The notes under the pieces were generated by a model, which was not told where the DNA came from, searched no databases, and was given only the letters and a program-made list of their open reading frames with translations. From positions 1 through 64,000 of the forward strand of contig NZ_JBNCMT010000025.1 of assembly GCF_049846925.1 (NCBI RefSeq): DNA of 64,000 nt, written 5' to 3'. This document shows, in pieces, positions 34,846 through 43,464 of this stretch (position 1 is its first letter; the number at the start of each line of letters is the position of its first letter). The stretch is from Brevibacillus_H sp049846925. GTDB lineage: Bacteria; Bacillota; Bacilli; Brevibacillales; Brevibacillaceae. The translations under genes and the position numbers were made by a program.

Positions 34846-35205
34846 TCAGAGAAGGGAAATCAAGAACCTCGACCGATACTTGATCGGCATCAGGAAGATC
34901 CATTTGCGTATGGTCTGAATGATTAACAGAAAGCAAATGGTAAGAATTTCACGAGAATACGGCTCAATATCTTTTCCGATTTTGGCAAAATCAAGCTGAA
35001 TCTTTTGCCACGAATACTTGGTCGAGAAGGATTTCAAGCGGACCGTGGAAAGATGAAAAACACCTGTGTTTTGCGAAGTATATTTGGTAGTCGTATCCGC
35101 ATTGATCGTTTCATTAGAACCTGTATAGAAAGGAAGAAATAGCAGACACGATATGAGAAGCAACAGGATTTTCTTTTGCAAGGAATTATTTGAGGTAAAA
35201 GACAT
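34846..35205 (-). CDS. Hypothetical membrane or secreted protein, 119 aa
   Basis: GGGGGG five bases before the ATG is the likely ribosome site. A hydrophobic N-terminal segment (ILLLLISCLLFLPFY) acts as signal or anchor, followed by a Ser/Thr-rich extracytoplasmic stretch and a second hydrophobic segment (ILTICFLLIIQTI) before a basic tail. No family recognised. Codon use is AT-rich. Confidence 0.5.
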   Translation of the reverse strand: MSFTSNNSLQKKILLLLISCLLFLPFYTGSNETINADTTTKYTSQNTGVFHLSTVRLKSFSTKYSWQKIQLDFAKIGKDIEPYSREILTICFLLIIQTIRKWIFLMPIKYRSRFLISLL

Positions 35206-35233
35206 GTCTGCCCCCCTCTCGTTCGTCTATGAA

Positions 35234-35276
35234 AAAGGGTTACAATCGGTCAAAATGACACAGGTTGTAACCCTTT
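35234..35276 (-). terminator. Terminator of alpha/beta hydrolase gene
   Basis: AAAGGGTTACAA (35234-35245) pairs with TTGTAACCCTTT (35265-35276), a 12-bp perfect stem, 31 bases past the hydrolase stop; five Us follow on the minus strand. Confidence 0.75.
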
Positions 35277-35306
35277 GAATTATTTTTTATCTATCAATCA
35301 CTTCTA

Positions 35307-36155
35307 TTATACTACATGAGAGTGCTTCAAAATAGAGTCAATAATTGTATCCCAATCATCACGGTGAACCTCATGACCCGCCCCTTCAAGGGTGAGCAAT
35401 TGTGCATGGGGTATTTCCTCCACAAGAGCCAGACCATGTTCATATGGAAGAACCGGGTCTTCTGTTCCGTGGATCACCAAGGTTGGTACGTTAATTTCTT
35501 TGATACGCCCAAAATAGGAGTCTCCACCTTTGAGCAGAGAATGGTTGAACATGCTAAGCAGATTGTTGGCTCTTTTTACTTCCTGCTCTGCGAGCTGATA
35601 CGCCCTTTCCTTGTCAGCTGGACGCTTCGATCCCGAGAGCAATCCCCAGCCTTCTGCCATAAAGGCTGTAGCCGTTTGTACATCTCCCCATTTCACTGAC
35701 CCCGCTTTTGCATGGTAGGCAAGAATTTTCTCGTCAATCGGAGGTAAATCAGGGTTATCCGGACTAAACACGCTCGACGCAACAAGTGTAAGCGTAAGGA
35801 CTTTTTGTGGGTTTTTCAGCGCAAGCAATTGAGCAATCATTCCGCCCAGTGACATGCCCACAATATGAGCCTGGTCAATGCCATACGCATCAAGCACTCC
35901 TGCCGCATCATCCACCATGTCATCAATGGAGTACTGCGGATTCCCTGGCTCATATACCACAGAACGCCCGACATCTCGACTGTCATAGCGAATGACAAAT
36001 CGCCCACTGTCAGCGAGTTTCTGGCAAAAAACCTCGTCCCACCAAATCATGGAGGCCGTAGCTCCCATAATCAGCAAGACTGCCGGATTCGTTGGGTTGC
36101 CAAAACTCTCTGTGCAGATTTCAACACCGTTACATTGGATGATCTTTTCGTTCAT
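35307..36155 (-). CDS. Alpha/beta hydrolase
   Basis: The 282-residue protein has the alpha/beta hydrolase layout: oxyanion region LLIMGATASM, the RYDSRDVGRS strand-loop, nucleophile elbow GMSLGG (Ser near 98), acid Asp in HGTEDPVLPYEHG near 232 and His in GAGHEVHRDDWD near 262. The RDVGRS segment is like RdmC/aclacinomycin-methylesterase and chloroperoxidase-type esterases. Cytoplasmic, substrate unknown, monocistronic. Confidence 0.88.
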   Translation of the reverse strand: MNEKIIQCNGVEICTESFGNPTNPAVLLIMGATASMIWWDEVFCQKLADSGRFVIRYDSRDVGRSVVYEPGNPQYSIDDMVDDAAGVLDAYGIDQAHIVGMSLGGMIAQLLALKNPQKVLTLTLVASSVFSPDNPDLPPIDEKILAYHAKAGSVKWGDVQTATAFMAEGWGLLSGSKRPADKERAYQLAEQEVKRANNLLSMFNHSLLKGGDSYFGRIKEINVPTLVIHGTEDPVLPYEHGLALVEEIPHAQLLTLEGAGHEVHRDDWDTIIDSILKHSHVV

Positions 36156-36370
36156 GATGATTCCTCATTTCATTCGTTTTTTCGTTAATAAATAGGTACA
36201 AAAAATAACCCTGATCATCTTGCTTTTTAAAAAATGATGGGCACATTTGATGATTTGCTTTTATTAACGCAAGCGAATGAATTTGATAATCATGAGAATA
36301 AACCTCCTGAATGGAACAATAAAGGGTTCTACCCCAAACAATATTATAACAGATCGTTCCTTGAAACGGC

Positions 36371-36910
36371 TTATTCATTTCCATTAATTTTTATTGTCCA
36401 ACGATCTGTCTCATTTCTTCGGTATATGATTACTTCCACTTCAGCACCCGATAAAAGTTCAAGTATGAATCCTTTTTCTTCTGCCCAATAGCCACTATCT
36501 CGTTCGATAGAATGGTAATTCAAAATTTCATTTCTATTTTTCATTATTTGCAGTTCTTCTTCGTAGAACGAAGTGATCTCTCCAATATCTGCGTACGTGG
36601 TGTAGAACGGCGAGCAACCATCTTCTTTCCCATGAAATACCGTTCTTTTTGGGAGAGGAATATGCAAATTTTTCATGTCCTCTTTGTAGTTGCACGTAAA
36701 GGTTTTACTCGGAAACAAGAAGCTTTTCACATAGTTATTGACTGCATGATTCCAGAAATACACTTGTAAAACCAAGAATGCTGGTAGGCAAATCAGCAAA
36801 AATTTACGTAGCGCAATCTTCCCCTTTTTCACTCGCACTACTACCGCCGCAATCAGGAGTACCGTCAAAATGATGATGCTTAAAGGGATATACAGAATGT
36901 TTCCTGCCAT
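36371..36910 (-). CDS. Hypothetical two-helix membrane protein, 179 aa
   Basis: AGGAGAATGAT precedes the ATG, which lies one base past the stop of the oxidoreductase gene, so the two are coupled. Two membrane segments (about 5-27 and 37-55) are followed by an extracytoplasmic domain with WAEEKGFILELLSGAEVEVIIYRR. No family recognised. It may be unrelated in function to its operon partner. Confidence 0.6.
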   Translation of the reverse strand: MAGNILYIPLSIIILTVLLIAAVVVRVKKGKIALRKFLLICLPAFLVLQVYFWNHAVNNYVKSFLFPSKTFTCNYKEDMKNLHIPLPKRTVFHGKEDGCSPFYTTYADIGEITSFYEEELQIMKNRNEILNYHSIERDSGYWAEEKGFILELLSGAEVEVIIYRRNETDRWTIKINGNE

Positions 36911-36911
36911 A

Positions 36912-37907
36912 TCATTCTCCTGACCTCTTATCAGCAGGAAACACTACTCCCATCTGTTTTCTTGCTTCATCCAGGATTTCCATGACGATCAAGGAGTTAC
37001 GATAGGAATTGGTTGGCGATTCTACCTCGCCTTTGGTAATCAACTCGATAAATTCCCTTACCTCATAGACCATTGTCCGAGGCACCTGTGGCTGGGTAAG
37101 GTCTTCCAGTGTTCCGTCCTTGTATCGTATTTCTACTTTATTCGGGCTACTGATTTTATCAATAACAATGGTGCCTAACTCTCCCTGAATTTCTGAGGGC
37201 AGGTTGGAATTGGTTATCTTGGAATGCATCAGTACAGCATCTTTGTCCTCATACTTCACGAGCATACTTCCTTGTCCATCCACTCCCGATTCCAACAGCA
37301 AACCGCTTGCTTGAATACCAGAAGGTCTGCCAAACAGCACAACCATCGGATAGACACAGTACATCCCGATATCCATCAAAGAACCACTTGAGAAGGCCGG
37401 ATTGAACGCATTCAAGATCGTCCCTGCCTGATAGGCATCGTAGCGAGAGGAATATTGACAGAAGCTGGAGGTAAAACGACGGAGCTTGCCGATCTTGTGC
37501 AAATTAGCCTGGATCGCACGGAAATTCGGTGTGATGGTAGATTTGACCGCTTCCATCAATAGAACATTGTTCTCTCTGGCGACTCGAAACATTTCCTGAA
37601 CCTCTCTTGCATTCGAAGCGATCGGTTTTTCACAAAGTACGTGCTTCCCGTGTTTCATGCACGTGATTGCCTGCTCTGCATGGAGCGAGTTGGGGCTTGC
37701 GATATATACTGCGTCCACTTCACTGCTATTGGCCATGGTATCGAGGTCTGTATATACATGAGGAGCGTTGAACCTTGCTGCGAATTCCTTCGCTTTCGTT
37801 TCCGTTCTGGAATAGACTGCGGTCAATGAAAAATCCTCTATTTCACTTGCTGCATGGATCAATTCCTCTGTAATCCAGTTGGTTCCGATAACGCCGAATC
37901 GAATCAT
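36912..37907 (-). CDS. Gfo/Idh/MocA family oxidoreductase
   Basis: The 331-residue protein has an N-terminal NAD(P)-binding Rossmann fold (FGVIGTNWITEEL; then YSRTETKAKEFAARF), the family motif LCEKPIASNAREVQ near 92 with the catalytic Lys, and a C-terminal alpha/beta substrate domain with MDIGMYCVYP. It belongs to the dehydrogenases of sugars and sugar-like polyols; substrate cannot be assigned. GGTAGG precedes the ATG. It is divergent from the amino acid permease gene. Confidence 0.9.
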   Translation of the reverse strand: MIRFGVIGTNWITEELIHAASEIEDFSLTAVYSRTETKAKEFAARFNAPHVYTDLDTMANSSEVDAVYIASPNSLHAEQAITCMKHGKHVLCEKPIASNAREVQEMFRVARENNVLLMEAVKSTITPNFRAIQANLHKIGKLRRFTSSFCQYSSRYDAYQAGTILNAFNPAFSSGSLMDIGMYCVYPMVVLFGRPSGIQASGLLLESGVDGQGSMLVKYEDKDAVLMHSKITNSNLPSEIQGELGTIVIDKISSPNKVEIRYKDGTLEDLTQPQVPRTMVYEVREFIELITKGEVESPTNSYRNSLIVMEILDEARKQMGVVFPADKRSGE

Positions 37908-38049
37908 GTTTTTCCTACCCTCTTTCTTTTGTTTTCTTTCTGACTAACTATAGTGAATTATTCCTCTATTGAAACTTTTTAAATACTACTTACTTTTGTG
38001 CTTTTATGCTGTTATGCTTTTATGTAACAAAGCACAAGGAGAATTCACT

Positions 38050-39381
38050 ATGTCTACACAACAATTAAAAACAGGCTTACTTCCACGCCATATCCAAATG
38101 ATGGCTATCGGCGGCATGATAGGAACAGGTATATTCAAGGGAAGCGCTGAATCGATCTCGATTGCAGGCCCCGGGGTTGTCATTGCCTATGCGATCGGCG
38201 GACTTATGCTATTGGTGGTGATGAGTGCACTTGGCGAAATGGCTTCTGCCTATCCCTCGCTCGACATTCGAAAACTGATTCAGAAAGCATTGGGTCCTAA
38301 AGTCTCGTTCATCATGGGGTGGATGTACTGGATTAACTGGGTGTTGGTCATGGCAGTTGAGATCGTTGCTGCCGGTTCATTTTTGCAATTCTGGTTTGCC
38401 TCTACACCCTTATGGTTGCTCGCCTTGCTTGTTGGAGCCGGATTGATTTTGCTCAATATCACCCATGTAAAAAATTACGGTGAATTGGAATTCTGGTTGG
38501 CAGGCATCAAAGTTCTCTGCCTTGTTGTTTTCATTTTGCTAGGTGGGTATCTTTTGTTCGGACCTTCAACCGGGGCAACTTCTCCTTTTGCCAATTACAC
38601 GGCACACGGTGGATTTTTGCCGAATGGATGGGGTGGCGTGCTAACTTCTCTCTTGATTGTACTCTTTTCGTACGGTGGTGCGGAAATGATTGGTGTCACC
38701 GTCGCTGAGACCAAAGACGCACAAAAAGTACTGCCCAAGGTCATTAAAAGCGTTGTCTTTCGTGTTGCGCTGTTCTACATCCTGCCACTCTTGATTATTT
38801 GCGGTTTAGTGCCGTGGGATGAATTGGGACAAGCCAGCAGCCCATTCGTGCAAGTATTGACTGCCTTCGGACTAGACAGCGCTGCTCATGTGATGAACTT
38901 CATCATGTTTACCGCCGTTGTCTCTGCTGCCAACTCAGGGATGTACGTAACAACTCGACTGCTTTATTCGCTCGCTACGGACGGGCAAGCTCCCCATTCA
39001 TTTACCCGTTTGAGCAAACAAGGGGTGCCTGTAAACGCACTGGCTATCAGCTCCTTGTGTCTGTTTATCGGGGCACTGGCAGCTTATCTGACCCCATCCA
39101 ACGTATTTGCTTACCTGATGGGTATACCAGGTTTTGTCACGCTGCTCTTGTGGATTACGATCTGTCTGGCTCAGATCAAGCTGCGTAAATCTTATACGAA
39201 ATTACCGTTGTTCCATGTCCGACTGTTTCCCTATAGCAATTATATGACAATAGCAGCTCTAGTAATCATTATGTTTGCGATTCTAACTGATCTCAACAAT
39301 TTGATCAGCACGGTGGTGTGCTTTGGCGTATTATTGCTTCTCGTAGTACTCTCGTTGATTAGAAAGACAAAGCCTTTGTAA
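38050..39381 (+). CDS. APC-family amino acid permease
   Basis: ATG at 38050 follows AAGGAGAATTCACT; the ORF extends 27 codons upstream without support. The 443-residue protein has 12 membrane segments and the AAT-family N-terminal signature LLPRHIQMMAIGGMIGTGIFKG, the unwound helix 1 region that binds substrate, plus AYPSLDIRK. It imports amino acids by proton symport. The specific amino acid is not decided. It ends at a terminator at 39402. Confidence 0.92.
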   Translation: MSTQQLKTGLLPRHIQMMAIGGMIGTGIFKGSAESISIAGPGVVIAYAIGGLMLLVVMSALGEMASAYPSLDIRKLIQKALGPKVSFIMGWMYWINWVLVMAVEIVAAGSFLQFWFASTPLWLLALLVGAGLILLNITHVKNYGELEFWLAGIKVLCLVVFILLGGYLLFGPSTGATSPFANYTAHGGFLPNGWGGVLTSLLIVLFSYGGAEMIGVTVAETKDAQKVLPKVIKSVVFRVALFYILPLLIICGLVPWDELGQASSPFVQVLTAFGLDSAAHVMNFIMFTAVVSAANSGMYVTTRLLYSLATDGQAPHSFTRLSKQGVPVNALAISSLCLFIGALAAYLTPSNVFAYLMGIPGFVTLLLWITICLAQIKLRKSYTKLPLFHVRLFPYSNYMTIAALVIIMFAILTDLNNLISTVVCFGVLLLLVVLSLIRKTKPL

Positions 39382-39401
39382 AACATCAACCAATATCCAA
39401 T

Positions 39402-39425
39402 GCCCCTTCTGATCGTTGAAGGGGC
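39402..39425 (+). terminator. Terminator of amino acid permease gene
   Basis: GCCCCTTC and GAAGGGGC form an eight-bp stem with an eight-base loop followed by TATTTCTTTG. Confidence 0.75.
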
Positions 39426-39487
39426 TATTTCTTTGTCTATGTTATACTGGATACATATTTTAGAAAAATGAGTAGGAAGTGGAATTG

Positions 39488-39973
39488 ATGAGAACAACAG
39501 ACGGCTGGTTTGTAATTACCGTGTCCTATTTTGTTGTTTTGTTTTGTAGCTCGTGGACCTATATGGGAATCATCGGTTTACCCATTGACCAGCACCGGGA
39601 TGTTTCTGGGCTCGTGCTCGGTTCGGTAATGGTCGTCGTTCCTTATGTGATTGGTGGGCTATTTGCTGCAAGATCTCAAGAATACCCGATCGAGAAAGCT
39701 GCTTTTTGGATGAGCCTTGTTCCTGCCCTGTCAGAAAAAATCCTGATTTTTTTGATCGGTGCTTTCTTTGTTGCAACTGGTGGTGACGGTGGCGGAGATG
39801 GTATCGTCACTTGGAAGGCTGTCATGATGTTTGTCAGTGCGGAAGCAGTGCCTTACTTTACGAATATGTATCTGTTGACCTTCCCTTTGTCGGTGCTTGT
39901 ATGTGTCGGGACGGCCAAGCTGTTTAATCGAAAAAACATCCGGGCCCATTACTCAGATCGAACACGACCATAG
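39488..39973 (+). CDS. Hypothetical four-helix membrane protein, 161 aa
   Basis: ATG at 39488 has AGGAAG eight bases upstream; a GTG at 39479 is an in-frame alternative. Four hydrophobic segments are visible (about 5-30, 40-57, 72-96, 125-147), with a Gly/Asp-rich loop GGDGGGDGIVTW. No family recognised. Its end overlaps the convergent acetyltransferase gene by 25 bases. Confidence 0.6.
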   Translation: MRTTDGWFVITVSYFVVLFCSSWTYMGIIGLPIDQHRDVSGLVLGSVMVVVPYVIGGLFAARSQEYPIEKAAFWMSLVPALSEKILIFLIGAFFVATGGDGGGDGIVTWKAVMMFVSAEAVPYFTNMYLLTFPLSVLVCVGTAKLFNRKNIRAHYSDRTRP

Positions 39974-40554
39974 ATAGAGACATCTTCATAGACTCCCCAT
40001 TTATAAACGGCTTGTGCCATTGTTCCTTCATATTTCAATCCGATTTTTTGCATCACGCTCGTGGATGCTTTGTTTTTTTGCATGGCACATGCGTAAATCC
40101 TGTTCAATTTCAGTTCTTCGAAACCAAATTGGAGCACTCGCTCGGCTGCCTCGGTTGTATAGCCGTTTTGCCAGTAAGGTTTGCCTAGCCAATACCCCAG
40201 TTCCCCTACATGGTTTTCCTGATCGATCAGTATGCTGATGCAACCCATTAATTCAGACGTATGATTTTCTGTGAAAAACGTCTCGACGTTTTTCATAAAA
40301 GTAGATATGACCGCTTGCGGTCGACAAAACGGCCATGGCCGTTTTGTGATGGCAAATACATATCCTCCTCCTTTGGTGGCAGTGTGACTATGTCTGGCAA
40401 TCCATTGCTCTGCCGCTCCATCTGGATAGGGATGAGGGATATGTAAAGTCGTTTTTGCGACTTCTCTATCGCCAGCCAGTACTTGAACGGTACTCGCGTC
40501 CTCCAAGATAAAAGGGCGAAGGATCATTCGTTCCGTTTCAATTGTAGGGATCAT
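39949..40554 (-). CDS. RimJ/RimL-type GNAT acetyltransferase carrying an in-frame repeat insertion
   Basis: ATG at 40554 follows GAGGAAGG. The 201-residue protein starts as a typical RimL-like enzyme (TERMILRPFILEDA), reaches the beta strand GGGYVFAIT at about 63-70, then has about 26 residues (RPWPFCRPQ...MKNVETFFTE) that are the translation of the 78-bp repeat. It resumes with SELMGCISILID, GELGYWLGKPYWQNGYTTEA (acetyl-CoA loop region) and NKASTSVMQKIGLKYEG. Without the insert it would be about 175 residues, the normal family length. The insertion falls in a beta2-beta3 loop, so activity may survive. Substrate (ribosomal N-terminus or small amine) unknown. Confidence 0.85.
   Translation of the reverse strand: MIPTIETERMILRPFILEDASTVQVLAGDREVAKTTLHIPHPYPDGAAEQWIARHSHTATKGGGYVFAITKRPWPFCRPQAVISTFMKNVETFFTENHTSELMGCISILIDQENHVGELGYWLGKPYWQNGYTTEAAERVLQFGFEELKLNRIYACAMQKNKASTSVMQKIGLKYEGTMAQAVYKWGVYEDVSIYGRVRSE
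40265..40342 (-). repeat. 78-bp triple-palindrome repeat, copy 2 (inside GNAT gene)
   Basis: On the coding strand it contains the 20-bp perfect palindrome AAAACGGCCATGGCCGTTTT (partly outside the 78), GACCGCAAGCGGTC and AAAAACGTCGAGACGTTTTT in series. It differs at four of 78 positions from 28355-28432. Its length is 26 codons and it carries no stop in the gene's frame. Confidence 0.88.
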
Positions 40555-40570
40555 TTTTTGACCTTCCTCC

Positions 40571-41032
40571 TCACCAAAACTTTTCCATTGCTTCTTCACA
40601 TCTGGCATAACCATTGGCCGCATAAAACGGGACGCTTTTCTGGCTCGGCCATACAATCAAAAACTCTACATCATTTTGTTTTGACCACTCTTCGATCGCT
40701 GTCTGCATACTGCTTCCGATACCCTGGCTTCGATATCCCGGGCGTGTGTAAACGTTGGTCACATAGCCGAAATAAGGGTCTGGAGATTGCCCTGGTCTGG
40801 GGACTTTATGAATGATTTGCAAATACATATGGGACACGATCACGCCCTCAGTCTCAGCAACCCAGATAAACCAGTTTCCACTAGTCAAAGCATTCAGCAA
40901 AAATGATCTGCATACTTGATAAAACTCCTCATAGGTAGATGAATTCGGCCGCTTCTCTTCCTCAGAATAATCCCAACGCATTTGGGTCAGTTGCTCAATG
41001 TCTTCAACCGTTGCCAAACGAATCAATACCAT
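40571..41032 (-). CDS. GNAT family N-acetyltransferase
   Basis: ATG at 41032 follows GGGGGAAGAGTGT. The 153-residue protein has the GNAT core with YVTNVYTRPGYRSQGIGSSMQTAIEEW, containing the acetyl-CoA pyrophosphate loop (R/Q-x-x-G-x-G/S), and a C-terminal VWPSQKSVPFYAANGY with the usual Tyr. It is 16 bases upstream of the other acetyltransferase in the same direction; the two are different subfamilies. Substrate unknown. Confidence 0.85.
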   Translation of the reverse strand: MVLIRLATVEDIEQLTQMRWDYSEEEKRPNSSTYEEFYQVCRSFLLNALTSGNWFIWVAETEGVIVSHMYLQIIHKVPRPGQSPDPYFGYVTNVYTRPGYRSQGIGSSMQTAIEEWSKQNDVEFLIVWPSQKSVPFYAANGYARCEEAMEKFW

Positions 41033-41064
41033 ACACTCTTCCCCCTCTGATTTTGAATGTAAAA

Positions 41065-41098
41065 AACCACCACGCAAGTGACTGCTGACGTGGTGGTT
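41065..41098 (-). terminator. Terminator of YczE-like gene
   Basis: AACCACCACG (41065-41074) and CGTGGTGGTT (41089-41098) form a ten-bp stem; A6 gives a U tract on the minus strand, 12 bases past the stop. Confidence 0.85.
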
Positions 41099-41110
41099 CT
41101 ACTTGAGCTG

Positions 41111-41764
41111 CTAGTGAGTCAGATGTTCCTTCTGTACTTTTCCGTACGGTTTGGCCATCATTCGCTCCCAAAGCGGGATAAACTGCTTGATTAATGGTCC
41201 GATCGCCAGTGCCGTAACCAGTGTCCCAAACGAAACTGGGCCACCTAACAAAAAGCCCACTAACGTAACCGTGCATTCAATCCCGACCCTGACTTTGCCG
41301 ATGCCCCAACCCATTCGTTCATGAAGCGCCAGCATAAAGCTGTCACGTGGTCCTGCTCCCACTCGAGGTGAGATATACATTCCTGTGCCAAACGTATAGA
41401 TGAGCAGCCCTGCCGTAAAGATGACAATGCGCTCGATTACGGTGTCACCGGTCGGAATCCAATCCAGCCACATGAACAAGTCAATAAACAGTCCGAAGAA
41501 AAACATGTTTAAAAACATGCCGATGGTTGGTCTGATCCTGCCAATCACATAGGACGCAATAATAATGGTCAACCCGACGATCTGTGACCAGATGCCGATG
41601 GTCAGTCCAAACGTCTTTTGTAATCCAATATGCAACGTATCCCATGGAGCCACGCCCAGATTGGCTTCTATCATCATTCCGATTCCATACCCCATGACGG
41701 CCAATCCCAGCATGAAAACGCCGTATCGTACCGTGAGCGGGTGAAGCAAGAACTTTTTACCCAT
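41111..41764 (-). CDS. YczE/YitT-like integral membrane protein
   Basis: ATG at 41764 with GGGGGAA six bases upstream. The 217-residue protein has about five membrane segments and the segment YGIGMMIEANLGVAPWDTLH, characteristic of the YczE family (DUF6198), with GTGMYISPRVGAGPRDSFML repeating the pattern in the second half. In B. subtilis YczE affects antibiotic lipopeptide synthesis and is near the sfp locus; no such genes are here. Substrate unknown. Confidence 0.82.
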   Translation of the reverse strand: MGKKFLLHPLTVRYGVFMLGLAVMGYGIGMMIEANLGVAPWDTLHIGLQKTFGLTIGIWSQIVGLTIIIASYVIGRIRPTIGMFLNMFFFGLFIDLFMWLDWIPTGDTVIERIVIFTAGLLIYTFGTGMYISPRVGAGPRDSFMLALHERMGWGIGKVRVGIECTVTLVGFLLGGPVSFGTLVTALAIGPLIKQFIPLWERMMAKPYGKVQKEHLTH

Positions 41765-42032
41765 CAATGGTTCCCCCTTTTAGGGGTGGTCAGCCCCTAT
41801 TTCTTGTGTCCTTTTTAGGAGGTATAAGGGGGCGATTGTGCGAACGAAACCTGGTTTCCGACGAGCAACTCTACCTTCATGTTCACAGGTATCACCTTCT
41901 CTCTCACTTGATTGAACTGTTTTCTGTGCATACTGACCATTTAGGAGGATTAGTGTAAAAAATTCAGACTTCTTTCCATTGCTACTATTTTGATATAGAT
42001 CAGTTTGATTGTCTATAGAAAAGCCCAAAAGA
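41765..42032. other. Intergenic region, no gene supported
   Basis: Between the YczE-like and nirK genes. A hairpin TAGGGG...CCCCTA sits just before the YczE start. Short ORFs on both strands lack a matching ribosome site, except a plus-strand AGGAGG near 41818 leading to a 40-codon TTG frame with no recognisable product. Confidence 0.4.
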
Positions 42033-42072
42033 AAGATGCCTCAGCGAGGGGTTCCCCAGGCTAAGGCATCTT
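42033..42072 (-). terminator. Terminator of nirK
   Basis: AAGATGCCT (42033-42041) pairs with AGGCATCTT (42064-42072), with an inner GGGG/CCCC pair, followed by a U-rich stretch on the minus strand. Confidence 0.8.
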
Positions 42073-42084
42073 GAAGTGATTTTT

Positions 42085-43098
42085 TTAGTGGCTCATTGGT
42101 GCTGTGTTGTTATCTTTGCCGTCTTTTGTTACACGCAAAATTGCTGAAGCACCTTTTTGAACATGGTTGAATTGGTGAGTAACGATTGAGTAGTCGCCTT
42201 CTTCAGTTACAGTAAATTCAACAACTGCTCCACCAGAAGCTGGTAACATTACAGTTTGCATACCTGTGAGAATGTTGGCAGGGTTACCATCAAGGTATAC
42301 ACGATCAAGTATCGTACCTACTACGTGGAAGGAAGAAACCTCATTCGGTCCAACATTGTTCACATACAATCGAACTCTGTCACCAACTTTAGCAAGTAAA
42401 GGCTTCTCTTTCAAACCAAACGTACTTCCGTTGAATACAACATATTTCGGAACATCATTCATAAAGGAATTCAAATCATTCTCTTTATACCATTCGCTTT
42501 GAACAAGTGTATACTCAACATCAATCTCTTTATCCGTTGGATAGCCATTCTTCGGTTCTACGATGATGACACCGTACATTCCGTTTGCAATGTGAGCAAG
42601 AACTGGTTTAGTACCACAGTGGTACATGAATACACCCGGACGATTCGCTGGATATGTGAAAGTACCGCTTTCATTTGGCATTACATCAATGAATTTTTTG
42701 CTTGGCGCTGCATGTACCGCATGGAAGTCCATGGAGTGAGGAATGCTTGGGTCCATATTTTTTAGAGTGAAGTTGATGATGTCTCCTTCTTTCACACGAA
42801 CAACTGGTCCTGGAGCAGTACCGTTAAAAGTCCATGCATTGTACATTTCACCTTTGTTAATCTCAACGTTCGTGATTTGCGCAGTCATCTCGATGTTGAC
42901 GACATTTCCTTCACGCTGAATTTTCATTGGCACAGGAGGTTGATCCAATTTCGGTTTTTCTGTTGTTGCTGCCGCTGCTGTTGCTTGTGTCGGTGCTGCT
43001 GCTGGTTCTTGTTTTTGAGCGACTTGACTGCTATTGCAACCAGCAAGCAAGAGTGTTAAAGCTACAAAAGACAGTCCAAGATGTTTTCCGTACTTCAT
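42085..43098 (-). CDS. nirK: Copper-containing nitrite reductase, lipoprotein (NirK)
   Basis: ATG at 43098 follows GAGAGG nine bases upstream. The 337-residue protein has a lipoprotein signal (LLAGC, Cys21), an Ala/Pro/Thr linker and two cupredoxin domains. Copper ligands are intact: type 1 His121, Cys161, His169, Met174; type 2 His126, His160 and a C-terminal His (308 or 312). The catalytic Asp (124, in HSMDFH) and the second-domain His258 (SSFHVVG) are also present. It reduces nitrite to nitric oxide outside the membrane, anchored by lipid as usual in Gram-positives. It is monocistronic, behind TTGTGAA motifs, about 8 kb from nosDLYF. Confidence 0.94.
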   Translation of the reverse strand: MKYGKHLGLSFVALTLLLAGCNSSQVAQKQEPAAAPTQATAAAATTEKPKLDQPPVPMKIQREGNVVNIEMTAQITNVEINKGEMYNAWTFNGTAPGPVVRVKEGDIINFTLKNMDPSIPHSMDFHAVHAAPSKKFIDVMPNESGTFTYPANRPGVFMYHCGTKPVLAHIANGMYGVIIVEPKNGYPTDKEIDVEYTLVQSEWYKENDLNSFMNDVPKYVVFNGSTFGLKEKPLLAKVGDRVRLYVNNVGPNEVSSFHVVGTILDRVYLDGNPANILTGMQTVMLPASGGAVVEFTVTEEGDYSIVTHQFNHVQKGASAILRVTKDGKDNNTAPMSH

Positions 43099-43439
43099 TA
43101 CAATCATCCTCTCAAAAATTTGAAATTATGGATTAGATTAGGGCTGAAAGCGTTTCACAAGTTAAATCTACCTCAACCCGATTACATGTACATGGAACAA
43201 AAATCACAGCTTTTTTGGTTGTCAAAAAGTATACACAAACAGGTAAATAGCCTCTTATCTTTTTCACAAGTTCGACAATTTTTTCAAGCAAAAACCGAAC
43301 ATTATTTTTAGTAACCATCTTAGAAATGTTGATATCTACTCAAAACTGATGATTAATGTCACTATTTCACGGTTTCGTAACAATTTTCACGTGACATTTT
43401 TATGCGTTAAATTTGGCAAACTTGTGAAACACAACAAAA
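43099..43439. promoter_or_regulatory. nirK upstream region with three TTGTGAA motifs
   Basis: TTGTGAA occurs at 43154-43160 (minus), 43263-43269 (minus) and 43422-43428 (plus), in an AT-rich 340-base region without a gene. The motif matches the core of the B. subtilis ResD element and resembles the ATGTGAA repeats before nosD. No perfect TGTGA-N6-TCACA Fnr box was seen here. Confidence 0.5.
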
Positions 43440-43463
43440 AAACGCCTGATTTCTCAAGCGTTT
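43440..43463 (-). terminator. Terminator of second AEC transporter gene
   Basis: On the minus strand AAACGC-TGA and TCA-GCGTTT form a stem followed by seven Us, immediately after the stop at 43465. Confidence 0.75.
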
Positions 43464-43464
43464 A

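Noticed and set aside
36130..36384. Minus-strand 84-codon ORF between the hydrolase and the 179-residue gene
   Set aside because: It overlaps the hydrolase start region and has neither a ribosome site nor recognisable features.
39949..39973. 25-base overlap of convergent genes as a sign of misannotation
   Set aside because: Both reading frames are otherwise well supported, and short convergent 3' overlaps are common.
41765..42032. Short ORFs on both strands upstream of the YczE-like gene
   Set aside because: The minus-strand frame of about 41 codons lacks a ribosome site; the plus-strand TTG frame has an AGGAGG but no recognisable product and overlaps it.
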